A DNA stretch of 64,000 nucleotides from Primula veris (Eukaryota > Streptophyta > Magnoliopsida > Ericales > Primulaceae): contig OY821744.1 of assembly GCA_963682055.1 (NCBI GenBank), positions 9,836,835-9,900,834 of the forward strand, written 5' to 3'. Each line of letters begins with the position of its first letter. Positions within the stretch are counted from its first letter, which is position 1. Under the pieces are notes generated by a model. It was not told the origin of the DNA. It worked only from the letters and a program-made list of their open reading frames with translations, and searched no databases. The translations under genes were made by a program, and so were the position numbers. Positions 46,976 to 59,206 of this stretch are shown in pieces.

Positions 46976-49904
46976 TCATCTCGAGGGTAACAACAAACTC
47001 GTGTTTTACTCTTCAAAGATGGCATCCAAAAAAAAAATTGGGCATCACATTTTCACACATCAAGGTGAGTAACATGTGGTGACGGATTAAAATCAACATT
47101 TAAACAGTCATTTCGCAAGTATGTTTTACGAATTTTCTCATCATAGATGGCATCCAACATGTGTTGGGAGTTCTGGATTATTTATCATATAAAACGACTG
47201 GTTTATATGTTTATGGTTTGCACAAGCACAAACTTTTTTTCGAAACGACAGGTTCGAAAACATTAGTTTTGCTTCTCATGTGAATCGGTTCTCATTGATC
47301 GAACGACGGGTCGATACTGAAACACCAATTCGGCCAACATACATCACTGTATAAACACACTCGGGGAAATTATTATTTAGTCAACCCCTTTCGGTAGCTC
47401 TACTTGAAAAACGACCAGGAGAGACGGTGAGGGTGGAGGGTACGAATGCCACTTAAAACCCGACCTCATTAGAATATCGACTTCCGCATATATCTTTCCT
47501 AGACATCGTATCCAAATAGGTGAGCCTAGTTGAGGAGCGTTCATAATTTTTTCAACTTAAATGTGAAAATATGTGATTTCGCAAATTTACATATTATACA
47601 CATGGCAGTGATTAAATATATTTAAATTGTATCTGCTTGTAGTACATATTATAACAATATATTCTAAATCACACTTAGCAATATCTAATACAATCAATCA
47701 ATCTAAATTTACCAATCAGTACAAAATATATCACAATTATTATTCTAATGCCATATGTGTAAATTTTATTCATGGTAATTACAACGTGCAATAGTAATAT
47801 ATCTTTAATTTACCAATTAATTCTATATATGGTAATTTTTAACATGCAAAGTGGTTAAATATACATGGAAACATATTAATTTATTCAATTAACATGCAAT
47901 TTTTATTTACTTGCCTTTTTAATAAATATATATATGCATGTGGGTGAATATTTAGACCAAATATTGACTTTTATAACACATATACTGTTTTTATACATGT
48001 AATATACTACAGGGACTATCCGTGTAATTTCAGCAAACTATATATCTATTTACAGCATTATTACAGCTTCAGTCCATAATTTCAGACAAGTTTCAGTTTA
48101 GTCATTTAGTAATTAACATGCACAGTCAATAGTTTCAGCGAATTACAAAACAGTCCTGCTGTTTTCAGTTTTTTTACAGATTTAATCCTACAGATTAATA
48201 CATGTTTTACAATTACATGATTTCCGATTTACAACCCAATTATATGTCTTTTACTGATTTTGTTTGTATAAAAATACAATTTTACAGTACACGATACATA
48301 TTATATATTAATAGATTTTTATAGACAGGTTAGACAGTAAAAATAAAAAAAAATCTATCATGCATAGGTTTTTTTTTCAACAAATACATGCAGTTTGGGT
48401 TACTGTGTATGGTCTTATCAACAAATATGATTTTATAATCAACAATATATGTGTTACGATCATACTTTAATTATCCATACAAGTAACAAACTCTAATACA
48501 CATGGATTATATACTACGGTATATTTATCATGCTTTATTTATCCATAAAATAATACGTGCAATCACATATATGGAATAAATCAAGTTTTGAATTCGGTAC
48601 CTTACGTACGGTATGTTGGTGAAGGTCGATATAGCAAAACCCTAAAAACCCGGATAAACCTCAAGGTTTATAAATACCCAATATCTGTGCGTTTACCAAA
48701 AATCTCCAAGCAAATACTTCAATCTCCATGAGCAAAGTGCTGATAACGTGTTGTGTGACATATTAGTTCGTTATAGATATATATATAGATATGTATATAT
48801 ATAGAGAGAGGTATGAGAAACAACACAATGAGTGTTTATTCATTAATATGATTGTATAGAGAGATACATCAAGAGACCCTTGAGCCTCTTTATATAATAG
48901 AGGGTATGGTTATATATGCTAGGAAAGTCCAAGATAGGTCCAATAGAGTAAGGACCAAGATGGCCAATAATATCCTACAACATCTACTATATTTTTATTT
49001 GGGTTTTTAGTAGTTTGGATTTTTATTATGTTTAATATTTATATTTTGATTTATCAAGTTATACAATTTTATGTATATTTGGAGGGATAAATATGTATTT
49101 TATTAGCCTATACAGTGTGTGATCTATGTGCAAGTTGTGGGTGTAGCATTACTAGATAAATAAATGACAAAAAAATTAACAAATGAATCTGTAAATTGAT
49201 AGAAACAATTTAAATTTGGAATTTTTTTCAAATTTTTTCTTTAATGTCTGGGATAGTGGACATAATTTTTTCTTTAATTATACTATTTAGTTTATTTTTC
49301 TAAAATATAAAAACAAACAAACCCAAAGAAAACAAAACTATAAATAAGTGATTTATTTTACACGTGCACTTTTCTCCTTTTGAGATTTGGTATTTTGGCT
49401 TGAGAAAATGATGACTACAGCTATTCCAGCTCAGCGGGTATGATTTTCAGGTCACTTTTATGGGTGGATGTAGCATCACTCTTAAAAAATATTGAAAAAA
49501 CTAACAGAATTCTGGTTTCACTGAAAATCCACAAATAACCTCCATGAAATCCCATTTTTATATCTTTTCATCCCAAATAAATAGTAACTATATGTTGCTT
49601 AGACTTTTTTTAAAAAAATATAAGCTTTATTACCCAAACAAACTTTCAACATAACAAACAGAAACATCACTTGTAGTACAGCCACCACAAGTGATCAAAG
49701 CAACAATTATTACAACAAATAGCAGTAATGCATAGTACTATTGTTACTAATACAAAATTGGAACTTAGGCTTCAATTGGTGGAAGAGTCGCAGCTTGTTT
49801 GCTATGACTTGTTGTCCATAGTGTGATATGAACACTTGTAATTACTTGATAACGGTCTTTACATTTGTTTTCTCTAACTGTTCATATCTTCCCATTTTTC
49901 TTCT

Positions 49905-50000
49905 CTAATTAACCAACTGAATCTTGGATTTGCTAAGTTGTTGTTCCATTGCAAAGCTCTTCTGCCGTACATGGTCAGTTAACCAACTAGGGAGCCTGCA
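49905..50000 (-). other. Short exon-like ORF of unknown nature
   Basis: After an acceptor-like ttctgcag the frame reads LPSWLTDHVRQKSFAMEQQL and ends KIQLVN-stop. I do not recognise it; it may belong to the LINE 3' region or to a gene fragment. Confidence 0.25.
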
Positions 50001-50139
50001 GAATAACCAAACAAACTCACAGTATACAAATCTAGAACTGGAAAATTTAAAGAAATTAAGGATTATGTGAAGCAGATTACCTAATAACATTATTCTTCTC
50101 TTGTACTCACAATATTATTCACAATAATTTCCATCTCCA

Positions 50140-50736
50140 TTATAAGAAAATTACTTCATTTAGCCCCCAACTATTAACAAGGTAGGTATTTCTCCTATTT
50201 CTAGGGACTCCCGTACACATGTTAATTCTTGCCATGGTCATAAATTCAATGGTAGCAATGGTGATCTCAATACAACATTTATCATCATGCTTTCTTTTGT
50301 TCCTTTCTTGCCAAATGAAATACACAACACAAGAAAAGATTACTCTGCCCACTTTAGAGGCCAGACTTTTCCCTTTAAACATGATAGTGGCCCAGTTAAT
50401 CCAATCAGGCCAAGAATTGGCATTACTTAAAAACCCAGTTTTGCGCATAAAAGTGTGGATAATCCTATAAGAATAGTCACACTGGAAGAACAAATGGTTC
50501 AAGTCCTCACTAACATGATTACAAAGAGTGCAAATAGTGTTAATATGAGGTGACCATTTAGCCGAAACATCACATGTAGGCAAATTTTTTAGCATGGAAA
50601 GCCAAAGTATTACCCTACATTTTGGCACATTATTCTCATCCCAAACTAGCCTATCCCAAGCAAGTGAGTCCTCCACATGACTATGAATTATAGGATGAGT
50701 CAAATTTTTTAATGTAAAAAAGCTCAAGGGAATCAT
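50140..50736 (-). pseudogene. LINE reverse-transcriptase zinc-binding domain
   Basis: 198 residues matching the zf-RVT domain at the C-terminus of plant L1-type LINE ORF2: DRLVWDENNVPKCRVILWLSMLKNLPT, then the zinc ligands CTLCNHVSEDLNHLFFQC, then FIWQERNKRKHD. Just upstream (50737-50790) the frame is shifted (KWDCPINDSLE in another frame), so it is a broken fragment. A domesticated gene is possible but unlikely. Confidence 0.75.
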
Positions 50737-50790
50737 TTATAGGACAATCCCATTTACCACTGGTGATAATAGAAGAGAGCTTTTCTGCGA

Positions 50791-51814
50791 GTAAAACCAC
50801 TATCCATAAGTAACCTTCTAGTGTGATTCCAAGGTAGAATAGGACCGCTTAGACTTTGTTTGTTTCAACGGGAAAATAGCAAAGGAAAATATTTTTGCGG
50901 AAAAATAAATTTTATAGATGATTGGTTAGTAGAAAAATAAGGAAATAAGGAAAATATTTTTCCATTTCTCTAGGAAAAAAAAGAAAAAATGATTCAACTC
51001 AAAATTGGGTCGAAAACATTTTACTCCACGAGTGAAAAAAAAATGTTTTCACGAATACATATATTTAATTGAAATATATGTATTTAATTAAACTAAGGAA
51101 AATATTTTTCATTTCTCTACGGGCATGGGGTCACGTGCCCCCCAAATTTTTACTTTGTGAAATTATGAAAATACCCCTGGGGTAATATATAATTAATTAA
51201 ATAAAAAATTTTAGTATATCAACTAAAAAAACTACATTCTGTATTCTCTCTCTAAAGTAACATACAGAAGTGACGAATTTTAAAACTTCCAACGGGTATA
51301 GTAATAGTACTAATAGAAATTTATGTCTCACCTTAGCTTTCCTCTCCGTCTAGTTCAAGAGTTATTGCGCCATCAAGTAATTTAGGGTTTATTATTCAAT
51401 TTTTTTTATTGAAAATATGCTGAAATTTGATGATTTTCTTTAATATTATCATTTTTTTTATTTGTGCAAAGTATATTGTTCAATTGTTTGAATTTTTTAT
51501 TTATATTCAAAAAAAAAACTAGTTTTTAGGATTTTGTAGAGGCTAAACAATAAGCTTCATATAAATATATTGTTGGTGATATGAGCCTATGTGTGGGTAT
51601 AAAAATCAAACTTATGAATATTTAACCAAAATATTATGAAAAAATTTATTCTCTTTTTATTTGGAAGCGGTTGTAGATGTAGTGTATGTATGTTATTAAC
51701 TATCTGATTTGTTCATTTTTTTGGTGTTCTATATATTTTACTCGATTTAACTATCTGATTGATTCATATTGAAATTGTGCGCATCAAATATAAAATCATG
51801 GATCCGCCTCTGCT
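50791..51814. other. AT-rich DNA with hAT-like remnants
   Basis: Contains gtcacgtgccccccaaattt near 51130 and tggatccgcctctg at 51799-51812. The latter is a common inverted hAT end (cagaggcggatcca). I cannot define a complete element. No gene supported. Confidence 0.4.
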
Positions 51815-52332
51815 CAAGGATTTAAAAAACACACGATTTTTTTATAATTGTTCTACAATATTACCACTTAAACATAAGTTTATTTCACGTTCGGCATGAA
51901 CATTTTGATACTTCACTATAGCTCTAAATTAAAATCGTATTGTTATTATTCATTTCGAGAACAGAAAATTTTGGTTAGTCATTTAATTCATGGTATTATT
52001 TCAAAAACCATTTTCAATCAACAGACAATTTGCCTTCCTTTTTATTAAGTTTTTTCATATATTTGTAACACGTGATAATTTAGAAGCAATTACACTAGGT
52101 TTTTTTTAAGGATAATTATGATATTCTCCAAGGATGTTTAAATTACTACTACAACTACTGAGTAGATAATTATTTATGTAGTATAATTTGGCTGTGTATT
52201 AAATTCCCTTAGGAGACCATTCGTCTTCCTTTTTATATTTTAAGTACTCCTTATGATAATAAGCCATGTGTTCAGAATTTGGTGTTTTGAATTTGAAAAG
52301 CCATGCTATTGCCATAAATACAAATATATTTA

Positions 52333-52916
52333 CTCCGTACCAAAACAATTACAATTGTTCACTATTTTATTTTGGTACTTCCCAAAACAAATGTTCCGTT
52401 AACTTAGTTAGAAAGAAAAAACTAAGAAATATACTATTCTACCCCTTGCATAGAATTTGAAACGGAAGAATTTTTAAAATCAAAAGAATATAGAACCCAC
52501 TTGATCTAATCGTACATCTGGTCATGTTGAGTTAACTTAATTAGAAAGAAAAAACTAAGAAATATACTATTCTACCCTTGCATTGAATTTGAAACGAATG
52601 AATTTTTTAAAATCAAAAGAATAGAACCCATGATCTAATCGTACACTTAAGTTCCACAAAACATCAATTTGTGGGGCAAGGTTATACTTTTTACCTATTG
52701 ATTTATGAAAAACTTTAGAAGTGGGGCCTAACATTTGGGAAATAGCAGTGTACTTACGTTATTGGGGTAGGATCTGTCGCCACTTTTATTGTGGAAAATA
52801 TTTGTATGTTTTAAGGGCAATTGTGTAAGCTTTAAAGTTTTGTTAAAAGTTATGCAAATGGTAAAGGGACTAATTAAAGAAAAAGAAAAGGGACGGAAGG
52901 AGGGAGTACAATAATT
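52333..52916. mobile_element. Stowaway-type MITE between promoter and exon 1
   Basis: The right end is gggacggaaggagggag and the left end ctccgtacc, both flanked by TA (52331-52332, 52917-52918), the Tc1/mariner target. Locus B lacks the insert: its TATA box and exon 1 are only 93 bp apart. Confidence 0.65.
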
Positions 52917-52978
52917 CATCGAGCTTGTAAATGAAGAAATACTGATCATATTCTTTTGAGACAAGTTTCATTGCCATA

Positions 52979-53092
52979 ATGGAAAAGAAGATGGAGAAAA
53001 AAGGAAAGAGAGAGAGGAATAATGGTTTGATAGATGTGGTGTTTTCGTGGTCTCTTGCTGATGTACTTAATCGACACTTTTACAAGAACAAG
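52979..53092 (+). CDS. Locus C exon 1, intact candidate (38 codons)
   Basis: Same length as exon 1 of locus B. Reads MEKKMEKKGKRERNNGLIDV, then VFSWSLADVLNRHFYKNK and donor AAG|GTTTGA. Joined in phase 0 to 58652 it gives an open 664-codon N-terminal part of locus C across a 5.6-kb intron that contains the second exon 1 copy. Confidence 0.65.
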
Positions 53093-53480
53093 GTTTGAGA
53101 CTAGCTAGTTATCAAAAAATTACTCCCTTTTTTTAATTAAATAATTTTGATAAAATATTCCATATAATTTCTGTAATATATATCTTCATGTGTTTTACTT
53201 TTTGTTTATAACTGGAGTGAGCTTGACTTGTTGGTTAAGTGTAGCTATATATATTGCCAAAGAAACAAATATATATATTCCTACAGTTAGTGAGGGAAAT
53301 CTGGTTTTTGTTGAACATGTGTAGGTTGAGTACCCAAATAATATTACATCAGATCAGAGAACATTTCTTTTTGTCCTTGAACATGATTCTTCATTAGTTC
53401 ATTTCTTCCTTTAGGAATTATTAAGGTGTGTTGAAGTTCATGTGGGCGGCTATTTCAATGACGATATTGTTGGAGTTGCT

Positions 53481-54018
53481 ATTCATATTAGTAGATCAGT
53501 TATTATGTTTGTAGATCAGTCATTTGTTCACTGTTGAAACCTTTGCTTATAAATGTTTCTTTTATTGAATCATTTGAATTTACCAATTTGTATGGTGATT
53601 TCGGGCTTATCCTTTTGCCCTTTTTTCTCTTTCTATAATATATATAATTACCGACTTTCCCTCTTGGTTTTTATTATTGTGTTGACGTTTTTGGAATTCG
53701 ACTCCGATATGATATCCAGCCAAACATTGTGCCAAGTAAACTTAAGAGTTAAGGCCATGTAAAAGGGGTGATATATATTTCTATGGAGGGTCATATTTCA
53801 TTTCTGAATTCTCAATTATTTCCTTAATTATTACTTTGAATTCAATCATTTCTCGTGCCACATAATTGAATGGAATAGTTTAAAATAAGAAAAATTAACT
53901 TTAATTCATGGTAGTAATCAATAAAAATAAGAATTTATGATAATAATCGAGAAAACAATCATAATTAAAGATACAACAACCATAAAAACCCATTTCCTGC
54001 ATTAGTACCTTAAGTTTC
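53481..54018. other. Spacer before the solo LTR
   Basis: Sequence between duplicate 1 and the SIRE solo LTR. No gene or repeat seen; an ORF at 53553-53762 has no recognisable similarity. Confidence 0.4.
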
Positions 54019-55221
54019 TGAAATTCATATCCGCTGTTCTAGTTGCAGTTTTGCAGTTAGGTTTCAAGTGATGTTGCAACCACAGTTGGAACCAAATGTA
54101 TTAATGGACATAACAGAATAGTTAAATGTACTTGAAGTAAATTACACGCACATTTAATAACGGAGTTCACCCAACTAGGTTACGTCTCCGGGGCACTCAC
54201 CCAGATTATGATATTATAAAAGCTTACAATATACGATTCAAGTCTTAATGAAAAACTCTCAAACTCTCTCTAGGTTTTTCTGCCTATCTCTATACTGCTC
54301 TTACTTTATAACTATCAATTATAAATCAATGGCATCCCACCATTGTTTTCTTTTAAAGCTCACTGTGTATTCTCTCAAGAATGAGTTCTTTATAATTTAG
54401 AACACACAACTTTTACAAGTTAGGTTATCAACTATTTATATAAGTAAAAACAATCTTCTTGTCTTCAAGATCTTTTATGATTGCTTTGACTCTTTTGATT
54501 GGCTTCAATCTTTCCATGTAACACAAGACTCTTCAGTGTAGGATTGATTCCAATCTTCATAGGATAAAACCTGTTTAATAACTAGCTTGAAAATATGAGT
54601 TAGTTTTTTCTTTAACAAGGAAGCATATAAGATAATATCTTTAAATATACATATGAAACATTAACTCCATATTTCATTCAATCTTAAAACGAATCATACT
54701 GAATTTGATAAGTAACAAAAATTGAAACAAGTGATAAAAATTATAAGAATAGAGAGATAGATTTACATATCTAAAGAAAACATATCTTTATAAACTAATC
54801 TCCTTATATCTTTTAGGAAACATCTTTCCTTAACACTTTAATATTCTCAATATAAACGAACTAAACCTTTAAGAGCATATGAGAATATATCCTGCATATT
54901 TTAAAACAAATAATTGTCATTAAAGAATAGTAATGCAGAATTACAGAACTAGACAGAATCCTGCAGGACAGCAGGTTGGAACTGTGGTTGCAACTGAGGT
55001 TGCAACATTACTTGAAACCAACAACGTTGTCTTAGTATGTTGTAACTGGGGTTGCAATATTGCTTGAAACCTAACAACACTGTCTTAGTGGGTTGTAACT
55101 GAGGTTGCAACATTGCTTGAAATCTAACAAAACTGTCTTAGTTCTTAACAAACAGTTAGAATTATTTAGTGTAAACCAATAGACAACAAATAGTATTTAG
55201 ACCAGAAATCTGGTCCTAACA
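54019..55221 (-). mobile_element. Solo LTR of the SIRE family (1203 bp)
   Basis: Matches the LTRs at 7031 and 15972 over its length and has the same termini (tgaaattc...cctaaca on the plus strand). It is flanked by gtttc (54014-54018) and gtttt (55222-55226), a target duplication with one change. No internal sequence adjoins it, so it is the product of LTR-LTR recombination. Confidence 0.9.
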
Positions 55222-56987
55222 GTTTTCCTTTTGCATTCTTTTGCACTGAATAAGGTATTCACGTAGCACTAATATTCCATATTTTCATCAAGTTCCTCCA
55301 ATGTTTTACCAAATTGTCCAGATATATCCTCAAGGTTTTAAAAAACACACGAATTTTTTATAATTGTTCTGCAATATTACCACTTAAACATAAGTTTATT
55401 TCACGTTCGGCATGAGCATTTTGATGCTTCGCTATAGCTCTAAATTAAAATCATATTGTTATTGTTCATTTCGAGAACAGAAAATTTTGGTTAGTCATTA
55501 ATACATTGAGACCCTTTGCATTCCTTTTAGTCCATATTTAATTCATGGTATTGTTTCAAAAACCATTTTCAATCAACAGTCCCTTTGCCTTCCTTTTTTA
55601 TTAAGGTTTTCATATATTTATAACACGTGATAATTTAGAAGCAATTACACTAGTTTTTTTTTAAGGATAATTATGATATTCTCCAAGGATGTTTAAATTT
55701 CGTACTACTACTACTGAGTAGATAATTATTTATGTAGTGTAATTTGGTTGAGTATTAAATTCCCTTAGGAGACCATTCGTCTTCCTTTTTATATTTTATA
55801 AGCCATGTGTTCAGAATTTGGTGTTTTGAATTTGAAAAGCTATGCTATTGCCGTAAATACAAATAACAATTGTTCCTGTTTGTTTTGGGACGTCCCAAAA
55901 CAAATTATTAACTTAATTAGAAAAAAAAAAACTAAAAAATATACTATTCTATCTTTTTTTTTAAAAGATAAACGGACAAATAAATATATTAAAAAGACGA
56001 AGGCTTGTAAATTAAACTAATTATAACCTACTTAATACTAACTCTAACTCTAATCTATTGGAACCGACCTGATCTAATGATACATTTAAGGTCCACAGCA
56101 TCAAATTGTGGGGCAAGGTTATACTTTTTTACCTATTGATTTATGAAAAACTTTAGAAGTGGGGCCTAACATTTGGGAAATACCAGTGTACTTACCTTAT
56201 TGGGGTAGGATCTGGACTTTTATTGTGGAAAATATTTATAGTTGGTAATTCATGTTACTATTTAATTGATCACCGTAAAACTATATGTAATTTTAATCGT
56301 TAAAAACTTATATTAAAATTTTTGAAATATAAAATTTTAAAAGTTGATTATATAGTTAAAATGTTAAATTTTATAATTAGATTTTAAAAAAATTATTTTG
56401 ATAATTTTAATACAAATTATAACTAGGTTAAAATTATATACAATTTCGTAATAAACAATCACGAAGGGGAGAGATTGTGAATAACATCCGCATTACCTAT
56501 TGATTTATGGAAAACTTTAGAAGTGGGGCCTAACATTTGGGAAATAGCAGTGTACTTACGTTATTGGGGTAGGATCTGGACTTTTATTGTGGAAAATATT
56601 TGTAATAAGTACGTTTTAAGGGTAATCGTTTAAGGTAATAACATCTTCATCTTCTAACTCAAAATATACTTTTATCTAAATTTTAAGAATTATGGTATAA
56701 AAAATAACATACGTCTGTAATCTTTTAAATTGCTTAAATTTCGTGTAAATTCATCTTATATACGAGTAATGTATATGATTCAGTAGATAAATATAATAGT
56801 AATAAAATAGTATGAGTCCATATTTTTGCGTTTGTAATATCGTTATGATTATTAAATGATAATAAATAAATAAAAATAAATAATGTAGATTTATTATAAG
56901 AAAATTAATAGAAAAATTATAATTTTGTGTAAACGTAAACGTTATATAAAAAGCCTGATTTCTTTTGAGACAAGTTTCATTGCCATA

Positions 56988-57102
56988 ATGGAAAAGAAGA
57001 CGGAGAAAAAAAGGAAAGAGAGAGAAGAATAATGGTTTGATAGATGTGGTGTTTTCGTGGTCTCTTGCTGATGTACTTAATCGACACTTTTACAAGAACA
57101 AG
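56988..57102 (+). pseudogene. Locus C exon 1, second copy, frameshifted
   Basis: Same as 52979-53092 but with one extra A in an A-run (7 instead of 6), giving 115 nt. From the ATG the frame reaches TAA before the VFSWS motif, and the frame that encodes the motif has no upstream ATG. Confidence 0.85.
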
Positions 57103-57263
57103 GTTTGATCAGACTAGCTAGTTATCAAAAAATTACTCCCTTTTTTTAATTAAATAATTTTGATAATATTCCATATAATTTCTGTAATATATAGCTTCAT
57201 GTGTTTTACTTTTTGTTTATAACTGGAGTGAGCTTGACTTGTTGGTTAAGTGTAGCTATATAT

Positions 57264-57455
57264 CACTAAAAAAAAATAGCTAAATAACGATCAGATTAGT
57301 ACGGTATTTTTTGTTATGAGGTTATTAGCGACGGTTTTTATGACGGTTTTGTGACAGTTTAGTCAATTTGCGACAGATTTGTGACAGCTTTTTAAATTAG
57401 TGACAGGTTTTTGACAGTTTTTGGCTCTCACTAAATCAAACATTATTTTGTAGTG
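57264..57455. mobile_element. CACTA-like MITE, 192 bp
   Basis: Starts cactaaaaaaaaatagc and ends ttattttgtagtg. The interior repeats of tgacagttt/gcgacagattt are typical of small CACTA elements. Duplicate 1 reads gctatatatattgccaaa across the site and is empty. Confidence 0.75.
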
Positions 57456-58005
57456 TTTATTGCCAAATAAACAAATATATTCCTACAGTTAGTGAGGGAA
57501 ATCTGGTTTTTGTTGAACATGTGTAGGTTGAGTACCCAAATAATATTACATCAGATCAGAGAACATTTCTTTTTGTCCTTGAACATGATTCTTCATTAGT
57601 TCATTTCTTCCTTTAGGAATTATTAAGGTGTGTTGAAGTTCATGTGGGCGGCTATTTCAATGACGATATTGTTGGAGTTGCTATTCATATTAGTTGTCGT
57701 AGGTGTGATTATTATATAAATGGCAATAATTTACACTATAAAAAAAATATTGATTTAGTAAAATCCAAAAACTATCATGAAAATATCGTTATTTTAAAAA
57801 ATTAACACAAATCTATCATAAATATATATGTCACAAGTCAACTAAAGGTGTCACAAAACTCGTGGCTAAACAGCCCATCACAAAAAGGCTGCTTTTATTT
57901 ATGTTATAATTTTAACTAATACAATATTATGTTTTCTGTTTGCAGTTTAGCCAAACCCACAATAGTGACAAAATCGTAATTAGGAAAAAAGTGTAGAGGC
58001 TTGGG

Positions 58006-58475
58006 CAGTGGCGGAACCAGATTAAATGTTTGGGGGGATGTTGAAGAATTTTTTTTCCGTTGATACAATCATCGTAAAAAAAAACCAAAGAAACTTGGAC
58101 TTGTCCATTAATTCAAATTTTATAAACGACACAAAAATTGACTACGAACACGAATTTATTATAAGTTAAACCTTTTTTATTTATAAATTTTGTTATGCTA
58201 CCTAAAAAATACAATTTGAGTGCAATAAATGGAAAAGTTAAAGAGTAAAAAAATGTTAATTAAATATAGAGTACAAAATAACAACCGGATTTGAACTAGG
58301 GCCCTTGAGATACAAATATTTTATGTTTATCAAATGAACCAAATTAAAATTTGTTTATTTGAGACTATTAATATATAAAACATTAAATGTCATAATTTTT
58401 ATATATAAGAAAAAATATTTTTAAAATTTGTGGCGTGGCAGTCGCCACCCCTGGTACCCTCTGACTCCACCCCTA
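58006..58475. mobile_element. hAT-type MITE in intron 1 of locus C
   Basis: Starts cagtggcggaaccag and ends tgactccacccctag. The 8-bp duplication is ggcttggg (57998-58005) and gccttggg (58476-58483). Locus B reads agagccttggggatat at this place and lacks the insert. A tRNA-like stretch (ccggatttgaactagggccc) lies inside. Confidence 0.88.
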
Positions 58476-58651
58476 GCCTTGGGGGATTTAGCCCCCTCAC
58501 ATTTCGATTAAGTCGATAAAATAAGTAATTAATTAGCATCTAACCCCCTCTCAGCCCCTTTCATACTATGAGACTTGATCATTTGCCCGTTTTTAAGAGC
58601 TTTTAAGATAATCGTTAGGATTCCACCACTAAAGTGACCTTTTCCTGGCAG

Positions 58652-59206
58652 GTAAAAGAAATCCCTATGACGCACAAATCTACATCTAGTTACTTGAATT
58701 CCTTTTTGGACCCACTAATCGAAGAAACACGTGCTGACCTGTCATCGAGCTTGGAAAACGTATCCCGTGCACCTTCTCGTGAGATACAAAGCATCAGAGA
58801 GTCAAAAGATCATAAGTCCCAAAAGAACTTAACTTACGATGTTTCTGTAAAGTCGCTAAGGGACTTTGCAAGAAATGATGGAAATTACAGTCCCGAGTTT
58901 GGTGACCTCATTGCCTTAACGGATACTAGACCCAAGTGCATTGATGATCTAAACAAGTCTCAAAAACCTTTTTTTCTCGCTTTAATTACAGGAATGGATC
59001 CCGATTATCCTAATCAACTTAAGATACGTTTGTCGAGGCCCATTGTTCTTGAAGAAGAAGCAAAACAGGAGAATAAGAGAAAATATCGTATTGCTATATT
59101 TCTTACAAACATGGTAACTAATATGCGTATATGGACATCTTTGAAGTCAGAGCTTGGAGAGGAAAGGTTGAAAATGATCAACAGAGTGCTGCAACCTAAA
59201 CTTGAG
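58652..59206 (+). CDS. Locus C exon 2
   Basis: Acceptor tttcctggcag, donor GAG|GTATAA. Reads VKEIPMTHKSTSSYLNSFLD... to NRVLQPKLE, two codons longer than locus B near the end (GEERLKMINR against GEEKMINR). Confidence 0.9.

Larger units (their letters stand above)
42014..48982 (-). mobile_element. Decayed Ty1/copia element with 235-bp LTRs
   Basis: LTRs 42014-42248 and 48749-48982 (tgttgtgtgacatatta ... ctacaaca) are flanked by the perfect duplication tctac (42009-42013, 48983-48987). The PPT (ccaaagggggag) lies beside the left LTR on the minus strand, and a PBS-like cgttatcagcac follows the right LTR. Coding DNA is ruined. Remnants are a Gag region at 46975-46616 and an RNase H motif (FGYTDAGYLSDPYKG) at 43261-43218, in the order expected for the minus strand. 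Confidence 0.88.
41161..49490. mobile_element. Foldback element split by a copia element
   Basis: 41161-41240 (aaaaaagagcaatgttatgg ... ctacccgctgacatggaata) is the inverse of 49410-49490 (tattccagctcagcgggtat ... ggatgtagcatcactctt). Internal arms around 41480-41700 and 41870-42013 plus 48988-49080 are also inverted (atttaaatattaattaaaa). Without the copia element it measures about 1.36 kb. Target duplication and superfamily are unclear. Confidence 0.65.
49605..50790 (-). mobile_element. LINE 3' fragment
   Basis: A reverse-transcriptase zinc-binding region and downstream sequence on the minus strand. A T-run at 49604 on the plus strand would correspond to a poly(A) tail. The 5' part, including RT, is absent, as in 5'-truncated LINEs. 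Confidence 0.6.
51815..53480 (+). repeat. 5' region of locus C, duplicate 1
   Basis: Matches 55325-57690 (aaacacacgat, cacttaaacataagtttatttc, gccatgtgttcagaatttgg, exon 1, and intron start through gacgatattgttggagttgc). The part from about 52200 is also shared with 26280-27100 at locus B. A 130-bp tandem duplication lies at about 52398-52650. Confidence 0.85.
55325..57690 (+). repeat. 5' region of locus C, duplicate 2
   Basis: Copy of 51815-53480 with additions: a repeated ~110-bp block (56134-56240 and 56488-56602, also at 52694-52803), a 247-bp insert between these, and a CACTA-like MITE at 57264. The TATA-like site reads cgtaaata (55852). Confidence 0.8.
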
